Shown: piece by piece, positions 8,724-17,152 of the stretch | How positions within the stretch are numbered: position 1 is the stretch's first letter | Layout of the letters: each line of letters starts with the position of its first letter | NCBI GenBank assembly: GCA_030651815.1 | Contig: JAUSBW010000216.1 | Location: 1-62,409, forward strand | Length of the DNA: 62,409 nt | DNA from: Methanoregula sp. | Lineage (GTDB): Archaea; Halobacteriota; Methanomicrobia; Methanomicrobiales; Methanospirillaceae | Direction of reading: 5' to 3' | Translations under genes and position numbers: made by a program | The notes under the pieces: model-generated | The model's database searches: none | What the model was told of the DNA's origin: nothing | The model's input: the letters and a program-made list of their open reading frames with translations, nothing else

Positions 8724-9163
8724 ACCGTCTCCTGTGTGAGAAGTACTTCTCCCAATTCAAGCCCAAAAAACCTGCGGCAGAGGGTGCGCGCCTTTTCGAT
8801 ATTGCAGCCTGCCTTTCCGATTGCAATTCCAAGGTCACTTCGCTGTCTGACAAAGACATTGACCGGCCCGTTCTCCGGCCCGCGTTCAACCCCCACCACT
8901 TCAGCAGGTTTGAAGATGTTTGCAATGAATGCTTCAACGGTATCGGCATACTCGACCATCTCGATCCGTTTGCCGAGCACATTCTGCAGGCGTTTTATGT
9001 TGTCACCCTTTTTACCGATTGCAAGGCCCATGTCGCCCGGGCGGATCACGTAGATGACCCGGTCGAACCGGTCATCAATCACGCAGTCGTTTGCAGTGGA
9101 TTTCGTTAAAATTCTCAACTCTTCGATGTACCGTCGCTCTTTAAAGCCAATATTGCGTTCCAT
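8720..9163 (-). CDS. nusA: Archaeal NusA-like protein with two KH domains
   Basis: 147 residues. Two KH motifs are clear: MGLAIGKKGDNIKRLQNVLG (about residues 46-65) and LGIAIGKAGCNIEKARTLC (about 110-128), with EMVEYADTVEAFIANIF between them. This matches archaeal NusA, the RNA-binding partner of RNA polymerase in elongation and termination. In many archaea nusA lies between rpl30e and rps12 in the RNA polymerase operon; here it is coupled instead to hisE. Confidence 0.88.
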   Translation of the reverse strand: MERNIGFKERRYIEELRILTKSTANDCVIDDRFDRVIYVIRPGDMGLAIGKKGDNIKRLQNVLGKRIEMVEYADTVEAFIANIFKPAEVVGVERGPENGPVNVFVRQRSDLGIAIGKAGCNIEKARTLCRRFFGLELGEVLLTQETV

Positions 9164-9309
9164 AGTAAAATCAATCCTATTGTATCCGCAGATTTTGGGA
9201 TATTCGAAATTTTTGCTTTGCTGGTTTTTTCCGGAGTATCCGGTTGATGTATGCTTGCCTTAAGATATCATCACACGCTGCTTATGTAAAAAAGTTTTGA
9301 AGAGTGCTT

Positions 9310-9340
9310 AAAAAAAAGGGTATGAGGCAAGTGGCCTCAT
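9310..9340 (-). terminator. Intrinsic terminator downstream of the SIMPL gene
   Basis: On the minus strand a perfect 7-bp stem (ATGAGGC / GCCTCAT, loop of five) is followed by ACCC and eight T. A second 7-bp hairpin (GAAAATC / GATTTTC) lies between it and the gene at about 9349-9372. This is one of the clearest hairpin-plus-U-tract terminators in the window. Confidence 0.72.
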
Positions 9341-9381
9341 GGGTTGTATGAAAATCACGACAGGGATTTTCACGCCATGGA

Positions 9382-10119
9382 TTAGCGGATCAGGCAGGTG
9401 ATGGATACCTGTGCGCTGACCGTGATATCTCCGGGCTGAATCGGGGTGGGTACTGCCGACTTCATCATCGCATTCCCTGCATCGTACTGGTAATTCTCAT
9501 ACAGGACGGGGGAATACCCTCCACTGATGTCGGCCCTCTGCACACCCGTGATGTTAGTTCCCATTGCAGCTGCAACTGTGTCAGCATCTGCGCGTGCGCG
9601 TGCAACGGCCTCTTTCAACGCCTCGGTGCGGAGTACCTGGGACTGTTCATCCGATAAGAGGAACTGAATGGAACTTGCCTGGTTGATCCCGTTTGCAACT
9701 GCTACATCGATGACATCACCGGTTTTGCTCACATCATGGAGGGTGACTGTAAGGGTATTGGTAACCCGGTAGGTGCGGACTTTCTGGTCGATGATGGACT
9801 TGGTTGAGTCTTCATATACCGGGTAGATATTGTACCCTGTTGTTTTGAGTGCGTCCCGGGGAATACCGATGGCTACGAGCGCATTGATCACCGTTGCCAT
9901 TCTCGCGGCATTGTCCTGCTGTGCGATCTTCACATCAGTATTTTCGGTTTCAACAGAGAACGTAACCTGAGCCCGGTCGGGTGTTCCGATCACATTACCG
10001 GTACCGGATGCCTGGATCACTTTATAGTTACTCGTGTCGGTGGCCGCAGCAGCAATCCCGACACATGCCATCGCCATAATGACGAGGGTGATTATTAAGA
10101 GCGACTTTCTTTCGATCAT
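9382..10119 (-). CDS. Secreted SIMPL-domain (DUF541) protein
   Basis: 245 residues. An N-terminal signal segment (SLLIITLVIMAMACVGIAAAA) suggests export. It is followed by the SIMPL domain: IQASGTGNVIGTPDRAQVTF, GIPRDALKTTGYNIYPVY and a C-terminal SAQVSITCLI strand. SIMPL/DUF541 proteins (kinase-interacting protein 1-like, YggE/BP26) are periplasmic or cell-surface proteins with a possible stress or oligomer-forming role. The gene stands alone, between its own terminator and a divergent operon. Confidence 0.87.
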   Translation of the reverse strand: MIERKSLLIITLVIMAMACVGIAAAATDTSNYKVIQASGTGNVIGTPDRAQVTFSVETENTDVKIAQQDNAARMATVINALVAIGIPRDALKTTGYNIYPVYEDSTKSIIDQKVRTYRVTNTLTVTLHDVSKTGDVIDVAVANGINQASSIQFLLSDEQSQVLRTEALKEAVARARADADTVAAAMGTNITGVQRADISGGYSPVLYENYQYDAGNAMMKSAVPTPIQPGDITVSAQVSITCLIR

Positions 10120-10277
10120 AAATTATCGCATGATCTTAACCTGAAAAAAGGTTAAAGATTACTTTGACTGCGAAAAAAACGGCAGTTATGGCTTGATTAG
10201 ATTTCAGGGGGGGGGGAAATCATAAAAATGATCAGCTGCCCCCTGCCATTTACTTTGAGCGGGAGTCTCCCCCAAAC

Positions 10278-10315
10278 TACAATATAATTGACAACTAATA
10301 GTACCCCGATTCAGC
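10278..10315 (+). promoter_or_regulatory. Putative TATA box of the homoaconitase-type operon
   Basis: ACAATATAATTG at about 10279-10290 is an AT-rich archaeal TATA-like element 26-36 bases before the ATG at 10316. No ribosome binding site precedes that ATG, so a leaderless or nearly leaderless transcript fits. A run of ten G lies further upstream at 10207-10216. Confidence 0.45.
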
Positions 10316-11566
10316 ATGGGAGCAACAATCGTAGAGAAAATATTTTCTCAAAAATGTGGCAGCGATATACGAGCCGGTGAAGTGGTCATGGCACCAATTG
10401 ACGGGGCGATGATTCATGATATTACCGGGCCGCTTGCCATCCAGAAGTTCTACGAGATGGATGGATCCAAAGTCTTTGACCCGGAACACGTCATCATGCT
10501 CTTTGACCACCAGATTCCGGCAGATTCCATTCCGGCAGCCGAGAACCATGTATACATGCGGAAATTTGCCGCAGAGCAGGGGATTTACAACTATGACATC
10601 AATGAAGGTGTCTGTCACCAGGTAGTGCTCGAGAAAGGAAGAGCAGCGCCGGGTGAGATCGTCGTGGGTGCGGATTCCCACACCTGTATGTATGGTGCTG
10701 TGGGAGCGTTTGCTACCGGTATCGGTTCTACCGACATGGGTTTTGTCCTGAAGTACGGTGCCCTGTACTTCAAGGTGCCCGAGACCATCCGTGCCGAGGT
10801 ATCGGGGAAGTTCCCCAAGCGGGTCGGAGCAAAAGACCTGATCCTTTCTATTGCAGCAGATATCGGGGCTGACGGTGCAACCTATCAGGCTATAGAATTT
10901 GCCGGTAAGACAATTTCGAAACTCGATATGGCGGGCAGGATGACGCTGTGCAATATGGCAATTGAGATGGGTGGAAAAGCCGGTATTGTCGCTCCCGATA
11001 AGATCACGTGGGATTACATGAAGGGACGGCGCAAGATGAAGTCGTTCCCACTCATGAGCGATGAGGATGCTAAATACGCCGGCAAACGCACCTACAAAGT
11101 CTCGAATATGGAACCGCAGGTAGCTGTTCCGCACAATGTGGATACCGGGGTACCGGTCAGCAAGGTTGCCGGAACACACGTAGACCAGGTGTTCATCGGT
11201 TCCTGTACGAATGGGCGGTTTGAGGATCTTGAGGAAGCTGCAGAAGTACTGGGAAAGAAGAAGTTCAGCCGGAATGTCCGGGTCATCATCATCCCGGCAT
11301 CCCGTGACGAATACTTAAAGACCTTAAAGGCCGGGCTCATCGAGAAGTTCGTAAAGGCCGGAGCTCTCGTGGAAGCACCGTGCTGCGGTCCCTGCATGGG
11401 CGGGGCATTCGGACTCTTAGCACCCGGCGAGGTATCACTGTCTACCTCGAACCGTAACTTCAAGGGCCGGCAGGGAAGCACCGAGGGCAAGGTATACCTC
11501 TGTTCGCCGGCAACCGCAGCGGCAAGTGCGATCACAGGCGTTATCACTGACCCAAGGGAGGTGTGA
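10316..11566 (+). CDS. leuC/aksD: Homoaconitase / 3-isopropylmalate dehydratase, large subunit
   Basis: 416 residues, full length for the archaeal large subunit. The [4Fe-4S] cysteines are Cys297 (FIGSCTNGR) and Cys357/Cys360 (PCCGPCMGG); substrate-loop motifs such as [20 protein letters not shown] are present. It forms the catalytic unit with the small subunit encoded next. In methanogens one homologous pair makes leucine and another (AksDE) elongates 2-oxo acids for coenzyme B; this subunit alone does not distinguish them. First gene of a three-gene operon with the dehydrogenase. Confidence 0.88.
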   Translation: MGATIVEKIFSQKCGSDIRAGEVVMAPIDGAMIHDITGPLAIQKFYEMDGSKVFDPEHVIMLFDHQIPADSIPAAENHVYMRKFAAEQGIYNYDINEGVCHQVVLEKGRAAPGEIVVGADSHTCMYGAVGAFATGIGSTDMGFVLKYGALYFKVPETIRAEVSGKFPKRVGAKDLILSIAADIGADGATYQAIEFAGKTISKLDMAGRMTLCNMAIEMGGKAGIVAPDKITWDYMKGRRKMKSFPLMSDEDAKYAGKRTYKVSNMEPQVAVPHNVDTGVPVSKVAGTHVDQVFIGSCTNGRFEDLEEAAEVLGKKKFSRNVRVIIIPASRDEYLKTLKAGLIEKFVKAGALVEAPCCGPCMGGAFGLLAPGEVSLSTSNRNFKGRQGSTEGKVYLCSPATAAASAITGVITDPREV

Positions 11567-11568
11567 TC

Positions 11569-12123
11569 ATGACTACGAAAAAATCAGTACCGGTAAAAAA
11601 ACTCGTAATGAACCCGCCGCAGGCAGCACAGAACATGCGAGTCTGGAAGTTCGGCGATGATATCGATACGGATGCCATCATTCCGGGCAGGTTCCTGACG
11701 ATCTATGATCCAAAGGAACTCTCAAAGCATGCCTTTGAAGGCACCCGTGATGAGTACGCAAAGAAAGTGAAGGCGGGAGATATCGTAGTCGGCGGTCGAA
11801 ATTTCGGCTGCGGCTCTTCCCGCGAACATGCCCCGCTCGCACTCATTGGCGGGGGGGTAAACGTGGTTGTCGCCCAGTCGTTTGCACGGATCTTTTTCCG
11901 CAATTCCATAAATGTCGGGGTGCTTCCCGTGGTCTGCAAGGATGCAGACAAGATTGCAGACGGGGCAAAGATCACCCTGAATATCAAAAAAGGTATCATC
12001 GAGGCGGACGGCAGGCAGTTTAAGACTGAACCTGTGCCGGAGTTCATGCAGGGCATCATCGATGCCGGCGGGCTTGTGGAATACGCAAAGAAGTTAAAGG
12101 AGGTTCCGGTATGTACAAAATAG
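11569..12123 (+). CDS. leuD/aksE: Homoaconitase / 3-isopropylmalate dehydratase, small subunit
   Basis: 184 residues from the ATG at 11569, chosen because AGGGAGGTG lies six bases upstream; a GTG at 11563 overlaps the previous stop. The swivel domain is clear: [32 protein letters not shown] and [16 protein letters not shown]. The specificity loop after PGR reads FLTI. Characterised isopropylmalate isomerases have YLRT there with an Arg, while the Methanocaldococcus homoaconitase subunit has YLVY, so this copy leans toward the coenzyme B enzyme. An N-terminal extension of ~20 residues rich in Lys and Pro precedes the domain. Confidence 0.87.
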   Translation: MTTKKSVPVKKLVMNPPQAAQNMRVWKFGDDIDTDAIIPGRFLTIYDPKELSKHAFEGTRDEYAKKVKAGDIVVGGRNFGCGSSREHAPLALIGGGVNVVVAQSFARIFFRNSINVGVLPVVCKDADKIADGAKITLNIKKGIIEADGRQFKTEPVPEFMQGIIDAGGLVEYAKKLKEVPVCTK

Positions 12124-13229
12124 CGGCAATCGGCGGGGACGGGATCGGCCCGGAGATCGTAGCCGAAGGAAAGAAAGTATTAGAGGCAGCAGGAGAGCGG
12201 TTCAACTTCGATATCCAGTGGACGGATTTCGATATCGGAGCGGACCGGTACATCAATTCACGAAAACTCGTCACTGAAGAGGAACTCAACGAACTCTCGA
12301 AGTTCAAGGCGATCTATTTCGGAGCGATTGGCGACGAGCGGGTAAAACCGGGTATACTTGAAAAAGGCATTCTGTTAACGCTTCGCTTCCATTTCGACAT
12401 GTATGTCAACCTCCGGCCCATCAAGCTCCTGAGCGGCGTCGAGACCCCGCTGGCCGGCAAAACTCCTGCGGATATCGACTTTGTCGTAGTCCGGGAGAAC
12501 ACCGAGGACTTCTATGTGGGAATTGGTTCCCGGTTTAAGAAACATGAGAAGAAAGAACTCAATGTAATCCGCGATATGTACAGCGTGAAGTTCGGTCTCG
12601 ATGTGGAGAGCGATGCTGAGGAGATCGCTTACCAGATCGGAGTCATCACCCGCGAGGGTTCACGCAGGGTCCAGACCTATGCCTTTGACCTTGCCATGCA
12701 GCGGGAGAAGAAACTCACATCGGTCGACAAGGCAAACGTGCTCTCGGATGTATATGGGCTCTGGCGCGATGTCTTTACCGAGACGGCAAAGAAATATCCG
12801 GACGTCAAGACCGATTTCAACTTCGTCGATGCGGTCACCATGTGGTTTGTCAAGAATCCTGAGTGGTTCGATGTCGTGGTCACGCCAAACATGTTCGGCG
12901 ATATCATCACCGATCTCGGCGCCATGATCCAGGGCGGACTTGGCCTTGCTCCCGGAGGCAACATCAACCCGAAGGGCACATCGATGTTCGAGCCGATCCA
13001 CGGTTCGGCCCCGAAGTATAAGGGCATGAGTGTTGCAAACCCGATTGCCACCATCTGGGCGGGATCGTTACTGCTCGATCATATCGGGGAGCACAAGGCG
13101 GCTGCCACAATCGTTACTGCCATCGAGCAGAGCATAAAAGATGGCGTGGTTACCAAAGATATGGGCGGCTCGGCACGGACGACAAAGGCCGGGTCGTATA
13201 TCGCGGAATGCGTGAAGAAAGGGAAGTAA
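12111..13229 (+). CDS. leuB/aksF: Homoisocitrate / 3-isopropylmalate dehydrogenase family
   Basis: 372 residues of the beta-decarboxylating dehydrogenase family. Visible are GGDGIGPEI at the start, [19 protein letters not shown] (substrate arginines), [14 protein letters not shown], the metal site [11 protein letters not shown] then [23 protein letters not shown], and the NAD-binding [12 protein letters not shown]. The product oxidises isopropylmalate or homoisocitrate to the 2-oxo acid. The ATG lies 13 bases before the previous stop with GGAGGT in front, so it is translated together with the dehydratase subunits. Confidence 0.88.
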   Translation: MYKIAAIGGDGIGPEIVAEGKKVLEAAGERFNFDIQWTDFDIGADRYINSRKLVTEEELNELSKFKAIYFGAIGDERVKPGILEKGILLTLRFHFDMYVNLRPIKLLSGVETPLAGKTPADIDFVVVRENTEDFYVGIGSRFKKHEKKELNVIRDMYSVKFGLDVESDAEEIAYQIGVITREGSRRVQTYAFDLAMQREKKLTSVDKANVLSDVYGLWRDVFTETAKKYPDVKTDFNFVDAVTMWFVKNPEWFDVVVTPNMFGDIITDLGAMIQGGLGLAPGGNINPKGTSMFEPIHGSAPKYKGMSVANPIATIWAGSLLLDHIGEHKAAATIVTAIEQSIKDGVVTKDMGGSARTTKAGSYIAECVKKGK

Positions 13230-13244
13230 GACGAATCTTTTGTC

Positions 13245-13360
13245 ATGAAAATTTTGAAATCTTCCGACGATAGAGTAGATAAATGGAAATTGAATTCGGA
13301 GAACAAAATTTTCATTGCTTTGGTGCGAAATCTTTGACTTCATGCGTTTTTTTTTATAAT
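13245..13360 (+). promoter_or_regulatory. Inverted repeat, T-run and TATA-like site between the dehydrogenase and Fic genes
   Basis: A perfect 12-bp inverted repeat (ATGAAAATTTTG at 13245-13256, CAAAATTTTCAT at 13304-13315) is followed by nine T (13347-13355) that run into TATAATTG. The T-run could end the upstream operon and the TATA-like sequence could start the Fic transcript, 120 bases ahead of its ATG. Function is inferred from position only. Confidence 0.35.
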
Positions 13361-13482
13361 TGTCAAACATCATACAATGAGAGAAATACCGTTACTCCAT
13401 CACCGATCCAATCTCCCCCAATGATAAGTTCTATAATGTCACAAATGAATATCGGATCGACCGAAAATCAACCGATACCGAT

Positions 13483-14400
13483 ATGACTGCTGTCGATACT
13501 CATATCATGGAATGGATTCGCGAGAAGAGCGAACTCCTGAATGCGTTGCGCCCGCTTGATAAGGATCTCGTAGAACGATTACATCACGAGATGCGGGTTC
13601 TCCATACCTACAACTCCAATGCCATTGAGGGAAACACCCTCACGCTCTCTGAGACAAAACTCATTCTCAATGAAGGGATCACCATCGGGGGTAAAACCCT
13701 ACAGGAGCACCTTGAAGCAACCAATAATGCACAGGGATATGATCTCATTGTCCGGCTGGCACACGAACAGGCACCGATCAACCATGTCACGATCCAGCAG
13801 ATCCATGAGATTGTAACCCGTGGGATCCTTGAGAGTGCCGGGCGCTACCGCACGAAGAATGTGCGTATCACCGGCGCCGTTCAATCACCCACAGACTGGC
13901 AGCATATCATCCGCGAGATGGACGGGCTTATTACAGATATTGCACAGGGGAACCGCCCGGTTATTGAGATGACGGCATATCTCCATCACCGCTTTGTTGC
14001 GATTCTCCCGTTCATTGACGGAAATGGCAGGGTTGCCCGGCTTTTAGGGAACCTGTACCTGATCCGGAACGGTTTCCCTCCGATTGTTCTTGACCAGAAG
14101 AACCGGCTGCAGTACTATCGAGCCCTTCGAAAAGCGGATTGCGGGGACCTTTCCGGGTTTGTTCAGTTCATTGCCCATGCGGTGAACGAAGCGCTCTCCC
14201 AAACTCTCGCCATCGCAGGGGACAAAGGGACGCTCATTCCCCTCCGCGAACTGGCACAGGTGTCACCCTATTCGCAGGAGTACCTGAGTCTTGCTGCCCG
14301 CAAAGGACTGCTTGATGCGACGAAGATTAGCGACGCGTGGCACGCAACCAGGCGTGCGCTGGATGAGTACTGCCGTGAGCATGGCAGGAAACAAGCGTGA
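13483..14400 (+). CDS. Fic-family protein with N-terminal inhibitory motif
   Basis: 305 residues. The Fic core HHRFVAILPFIDGNGRVARLL (here H-x-F-x4-PFxDGNGR-x-R) has all catalytic residues for AMP transfer, including the His and the Gly-Asn-Gly-Arg phosphate loop. Upstream, TYNSNAIEGNTLTL matches the (S/T)xxxE(G/N) inhibitory helix in the N-terminal position, a class II arrangement. A C-terminal helix-turn-helix-like segment (LIPLRELAQVSPYSQEYLSL) may bind DNA. Such proteins AMPylate themselves or partners. No antitoxin gene adjoins it; the inhibitory helix supplies control in cis. Confidence 0.88.
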   Translation: MTAVDTHIMEWIREKSELLNALRPLDKDLVERLHHEMRVLHTYNSNAIEGNTLTLSETKLILNEGITIGGKTLQEHLEATNNAQGYDLIVRLAHEQAPINHVTIQQIHEIVTRGILESAGRYRTKNVRITGAVQSPTDWQHIIREMDGLITDIAQGNRPVIEMTAYLHHRFVAILPFIDGNGRVARLLGNLYLIRNGFPPIVLDQKNRLQYYRALRKADCGDLSGFVQFIAHAVNEALSQTLAIAGDKGTLIPLRELAQVSPYSQEYLSLAARKGLLDATKISDAWHATRRALDEYCREHGRKQA

Positions 14401-14418
14401 AAGAGAAAAAATCCTTTT

Positions 14419-14979
14419 TTATCCCTGTTCCGGCGCCATCAGATACGCCCCGGTGCCGATTGCCCGGATGATGAGCGGGCAGGCGATTATCCGTTCCATG
14501 CCCCCTGCACCAGGACCGGGATAGATCTTAGCCCCGGGCAGCACTACGGCAACAAGCGTGATGACTCCCGGTATTGGCGAGAACCATGACCATGGGGCAC
14601 GAAAGACCCGGTATCCAAGGATCGCACACAGGCCTCCACAGACAAAGACCGTGATCGCACAGATCGAATGCGGGACAACAATGTTCTCGGGAAAGATCCC
14701 GACACCCGCAGCCCCGATGCCGATCAATGCCAGAGGGGCGACGAACCAGAGTTTTGTTCCCGCTGTATGGAGCAGGTATGCAGCTGCGATGAGCAGGAGA
14801 CCAAAGCCAAAGATAGCGGAGTTATAGATGGAGGGTGTGGTTCCTACCCCGAGATCGCTAATCATCCTTGTGACCTGATAGTTAGGAAATAGCGCCTCGG
14901 CGACGATGATTCCCATCAGGAACCACGCGGTCCCGATGAACATGAGTGCACCGGCCCGGGTTCTGTTTGGGTATGTCAT
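14419..14979 (-). CDS. DUF998-family membrane protein
   Basis: 186 residues from the ATG at 14979 (the frame extends 24 codons upstream but without hydrophobic or conserved content). Six hydrophobic segments are visible, with the DUF998 marks YQVTRMISDLGVGTTPSIYNSAIFG after the first and FPENIVVPHSICAITVFV in the middle. DUF998 proteins are six-helix membrane proteins of unknown function. It is convergent with the Fic gene. Confidence 0.78.
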   Translation of the reverse strand: MTYPNRTRAGALMFIGTAWFLMGIIVAEALFPNYQVTRMISDLGVGTTPSIYNSAIFGFGLLLIAAAYLLHTAGTKLWFVAPLALIGIGAAGVGIFPENIVVPHSICAITVFVCGGLCAILGYRVFRAPWSWFSPIPGVITLVAVVLPGAKIYPGPGAGGMERIIACPLIIRAIGTGAYLMAPEQG

Positions 14980-15331
14980 GATGGATGCGAGCTGATTATG
15001 GTGAGGTTGGATTTTATTGGGATAAGGGCTGTGGATGGGAAAGGGAGACAAAAAGGGGCTGTGTCTTTCGTTTATTTTTAGAGATCATGAAGAGGTGACT
15101 GCCTGCAGTGCCATCTTTCTCCTGAGCCATGACGGGTGCCACATGGCCGTATGCAATGGACGCGGGATCTTTTCGGGAACTAAAAAAGGAAGTCTCCTCT
15201 GTCAAGGGGCCTTCACACCGTATTTATGGCGATGCGGACATGCGGTAGATAAACAGGAACAGGGGGTCTTTTAAGAGAACCGTAATGCAATAGAGAAATC
15301 TATTTCGTGACAAAATAAATAATCACAAACA
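14980..15331. other. Intergenic region between divergent genes
   Basis: 352 bases without a credible gene. A small hairpin AATAGA/TCTATT (15289-15304) and AT-rich sequence just ahead of the zinc-ribbon/PEGA gene probably include its promoter. An open frame of ~79 codons on the plus strand here has no protein-like features. Confidence 0.4.
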
Positions 15332-16771
15332 ATGCTGAAATTTTGTCCCAAATGTGGGTCATCAGTACAGGAAAAGATGCGGTTCTGCACAAACTGCGGT
15401 TCTGCAATAGATGATGATGGCACGCAGGAAATGAAGCCAGTAAAACCTGAGCCGGACACGGTAAAAAAAGTCGGCCGTAAAATACAGTACCTGCTTATTG
15501 CAGCGGTATTCATGATTTTCCTTGTTGCTGGCCTCGGATATCTCTTCTCACAAAGTTCCCTTTTCGTCCAGTCCGATCCCGTGGGAGCGGGAGTGTACCT
15601 GAATTCAGAATTCCGGGGAATAACCCCGTGTGTAATTCACTATCTCCTCCCGGGAGAGTATCACCTGGAATTCCGTCACGAGGGGTATCCCTCATGGAAA
15701 AAGAATATTACCGTCACGCTGGGCCAGGCAGAAACCATCAACGCCGACTTATCCGATAACCTCATCCCGGAGGTAAAGGTTTTGTGCTTTTCGGGGGAGA
15801 TGATACAAAATACTACGGCACCGGCGACCTGTATGTATAAAAAAGGAGAAGCGGTTACCCTCTCCGGTACAGCCGTCAGGCCTCATCCAAAAGAGAATCC
15901 CAGTGTAACGATCACGGTCTACACGCAGGGAACCGCGTCGCCTCTCAAAACTCAATCGGTGGCCATTCGTTCAGATAACTCCTATAATCTTACCCTTGAT
16001 GGCACCACGTTACCTAGCGGAAATTACCATCTGGTTGCATCACTTCCCTCCGGCCAGAACTCAACTGTTGCATTTATCATCGAAAGCCAGGAAGATACCA
16101 ATATCCGTATTTTACGACAGATTGTAGAAGATTATCACAAAATTCACACCTACAGCCTGTATGATTACTTCGTCTGCGCAGATATGGCGCAGGATGTCTG
16201 GAATATCGTAGAGACACAAGGTATGCAGGCATTACTGGTTGCGGGAAATATCCAGAACCCGGATGCAGGTTGGAAAGACTATAATCATGTCTGGGTTATA
16301 GTGGAAGCAGCCCCGCGACAATGGGTTGCATTAGAGACTACGGGCGGTTTTCTCGTGTATAAAAAAGAGAACCCCAATTACTATCGCGGCATCTTCTTTG
16401 AGAACCCCAAAGACTTAAAAACAAATATGGATTTGAGACGTGACTCTAACAACGAGATTGAACGGTCTGCAACGATTGTCAGCCAGTACAATGCAAAAGT
16501 GAGTGAATACAATGCTGAACTGGACTATTACCGTTCTGTTTTAGATTTCTACAATAACAAATATGCTGGCCGGGGCCTGACAGCCGCTGAATATCAGGAG
16601 TCTTTGGGTGTAAAACAAACTATCGATTCCAAAGAGCTGAAACTGGTTCAGTTAAAAGCTGAACTGGATCAACTGACCATCACCTACAATAATGAAAAAC
16701 AGATAATGGACAGAATTACCGCCCAGATGAACGATCTGGCAGCAAAAGGTGCAGTTCTCATGAACTCCTGA
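15332..16771 (+). CDS. Zinc-ribbon, PEGA and transglutaminase-like membrane protein
   Basis: 479 residues with an unusual domain string. Residues 1-25 form a zinc ribbon (Cys5, Cys8, Cys19, Cys22). One membrane segment follows (about 51-71), then a PEGA domain (VQSDPVGAGVYLNSEFRGIT...LLPGEYHLEFRHEGY). An Ig-like region (~155-250) leads to a transglutaminase-like core with Cys in YFVCADMAQDVWN, His in YNHVWV and an acidic residue in WVALETTGG. The last ~90 residues are a coiled coil. The N terminus would be cytoplasmic and the rest outside. The substrate is unknown; similar Cys-His-acid domains occur in methanogen surface proteins. Confidence 0.78.
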   Translation: MLKFCPKCGSSVQEKMRFCTNCGSAIDDDGTQEMKPVKPEPDTVKKVGRKIQYLLIAAVFMIFLVAGLGYLFSQSSLFVQSDPVGAGVYLNSEFRGITPCVIHYLLPGEYHLEFRHEGYPSWKKNITVTLGQAETINADLSDNLIPEVKVLCFSGEMIQNTTAPATCMYKKGEAVTLSGTAVRPHPKENPSVTITVYTQGTASPLKTQSVAIRSDNSYNLTLDGTTLPSGNYHLVASLPSGQNSTVAFIIESQEDTNIRILRQIVEDYHKIHTYSLYDYFVCADMAQDVWNIVETQGMQALLVAGNIQNPDAGWKDYNHVWVIVEAAPRQWVALETTGGFLVYKKENPNYYRGIFFENPKDLKTNMDLRRDSNNEIERSATIVSQYNAKVSEYNAELDYYRSVLDFYNNKYAGRGLTAAEYQESLGVKQTIDSKELKLVQLKAELDQLTITYNNEKQIMDRITAQMNDLAAKGAVLMNS

Positions 16772-16782
16772 TTTTCACTCAC

Positions 16783-16791
16783 TTTTTTTTT
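16783..16791 (+). terminator. Oligo-T terminator after the PEGA gene
   Basis: Nine consecutive T begin 12 bases after the stop codon of the zinc-ribbon/PEGA gene, as expected for archaeal U-tract termination. No strong hairpin precedes it. Confidence 0.5.
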
Positions 16792-16858
16792 AAAACCGGT
16801 TCATGAAACACCCTTTATCCTATCCTCCCCCCACTCCTGCTCAGCAGGCGTCAGGCAC

Positions 16859-17059
16859 ATGGTCAGGGCTCTCATGATAGAAGGATGTATTATCGCCCTT
16901 TTTATGATCGCAAACGGGATCTACGTAGTCGCGTTCCCTCCAGTAAACGACGAGCCGCAGGGGTATGCCATCATCGCCATTGGGATCTTCATTATCCTTG
17001 TCACCCTCCACCTTGACAGGATCCATGGAAAAGACGATGGGTTCCCCCCGCTGCAATGA
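16859..17059 (+). CDS. Small two-helix membrane protein
   Basis: 66 residues: one membrane helix at about 6-27 (MIEGCIIALFMIANGIYVVAF), a short loop with NDEPQGY, a second helix (AIIAIGIFIILVTLHL) and a charged tail. The hydrophobic pattern is that of a real small membrane protein, but there is no clear ribosome binding site and no recognised family. Confidence 0.5.
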   Translation: MVRALMIEGCIIALFMIANGIYVVAFPPVNDEPQGYAIIAIGIFIILVTLHLDRIHGKDDGFPPLQ

Positions 17060-17152
17060 GGGTGGAGGGCGGTGCTCAAGAAGATGAAAGGTGGGGGACG
17101 CCCGGATCCAGTGGCATCACCAGATTCGAGCTATTTCAGATTCCGGGGACGT

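Noticed and set aside
10295-11179. A 294-codon minus-strand frame opposite the dehydratase large subunit
   Set aside because: The plus-strand product has all catalytic cysteines and full length, so the minus-strand frame is a composition effect.
13283-13486. 67-codon frame ahead of the Fic gene
   Set aside because: It crosses the inverted repeat, T-run and TATA-like site and has no protein-like pattern.
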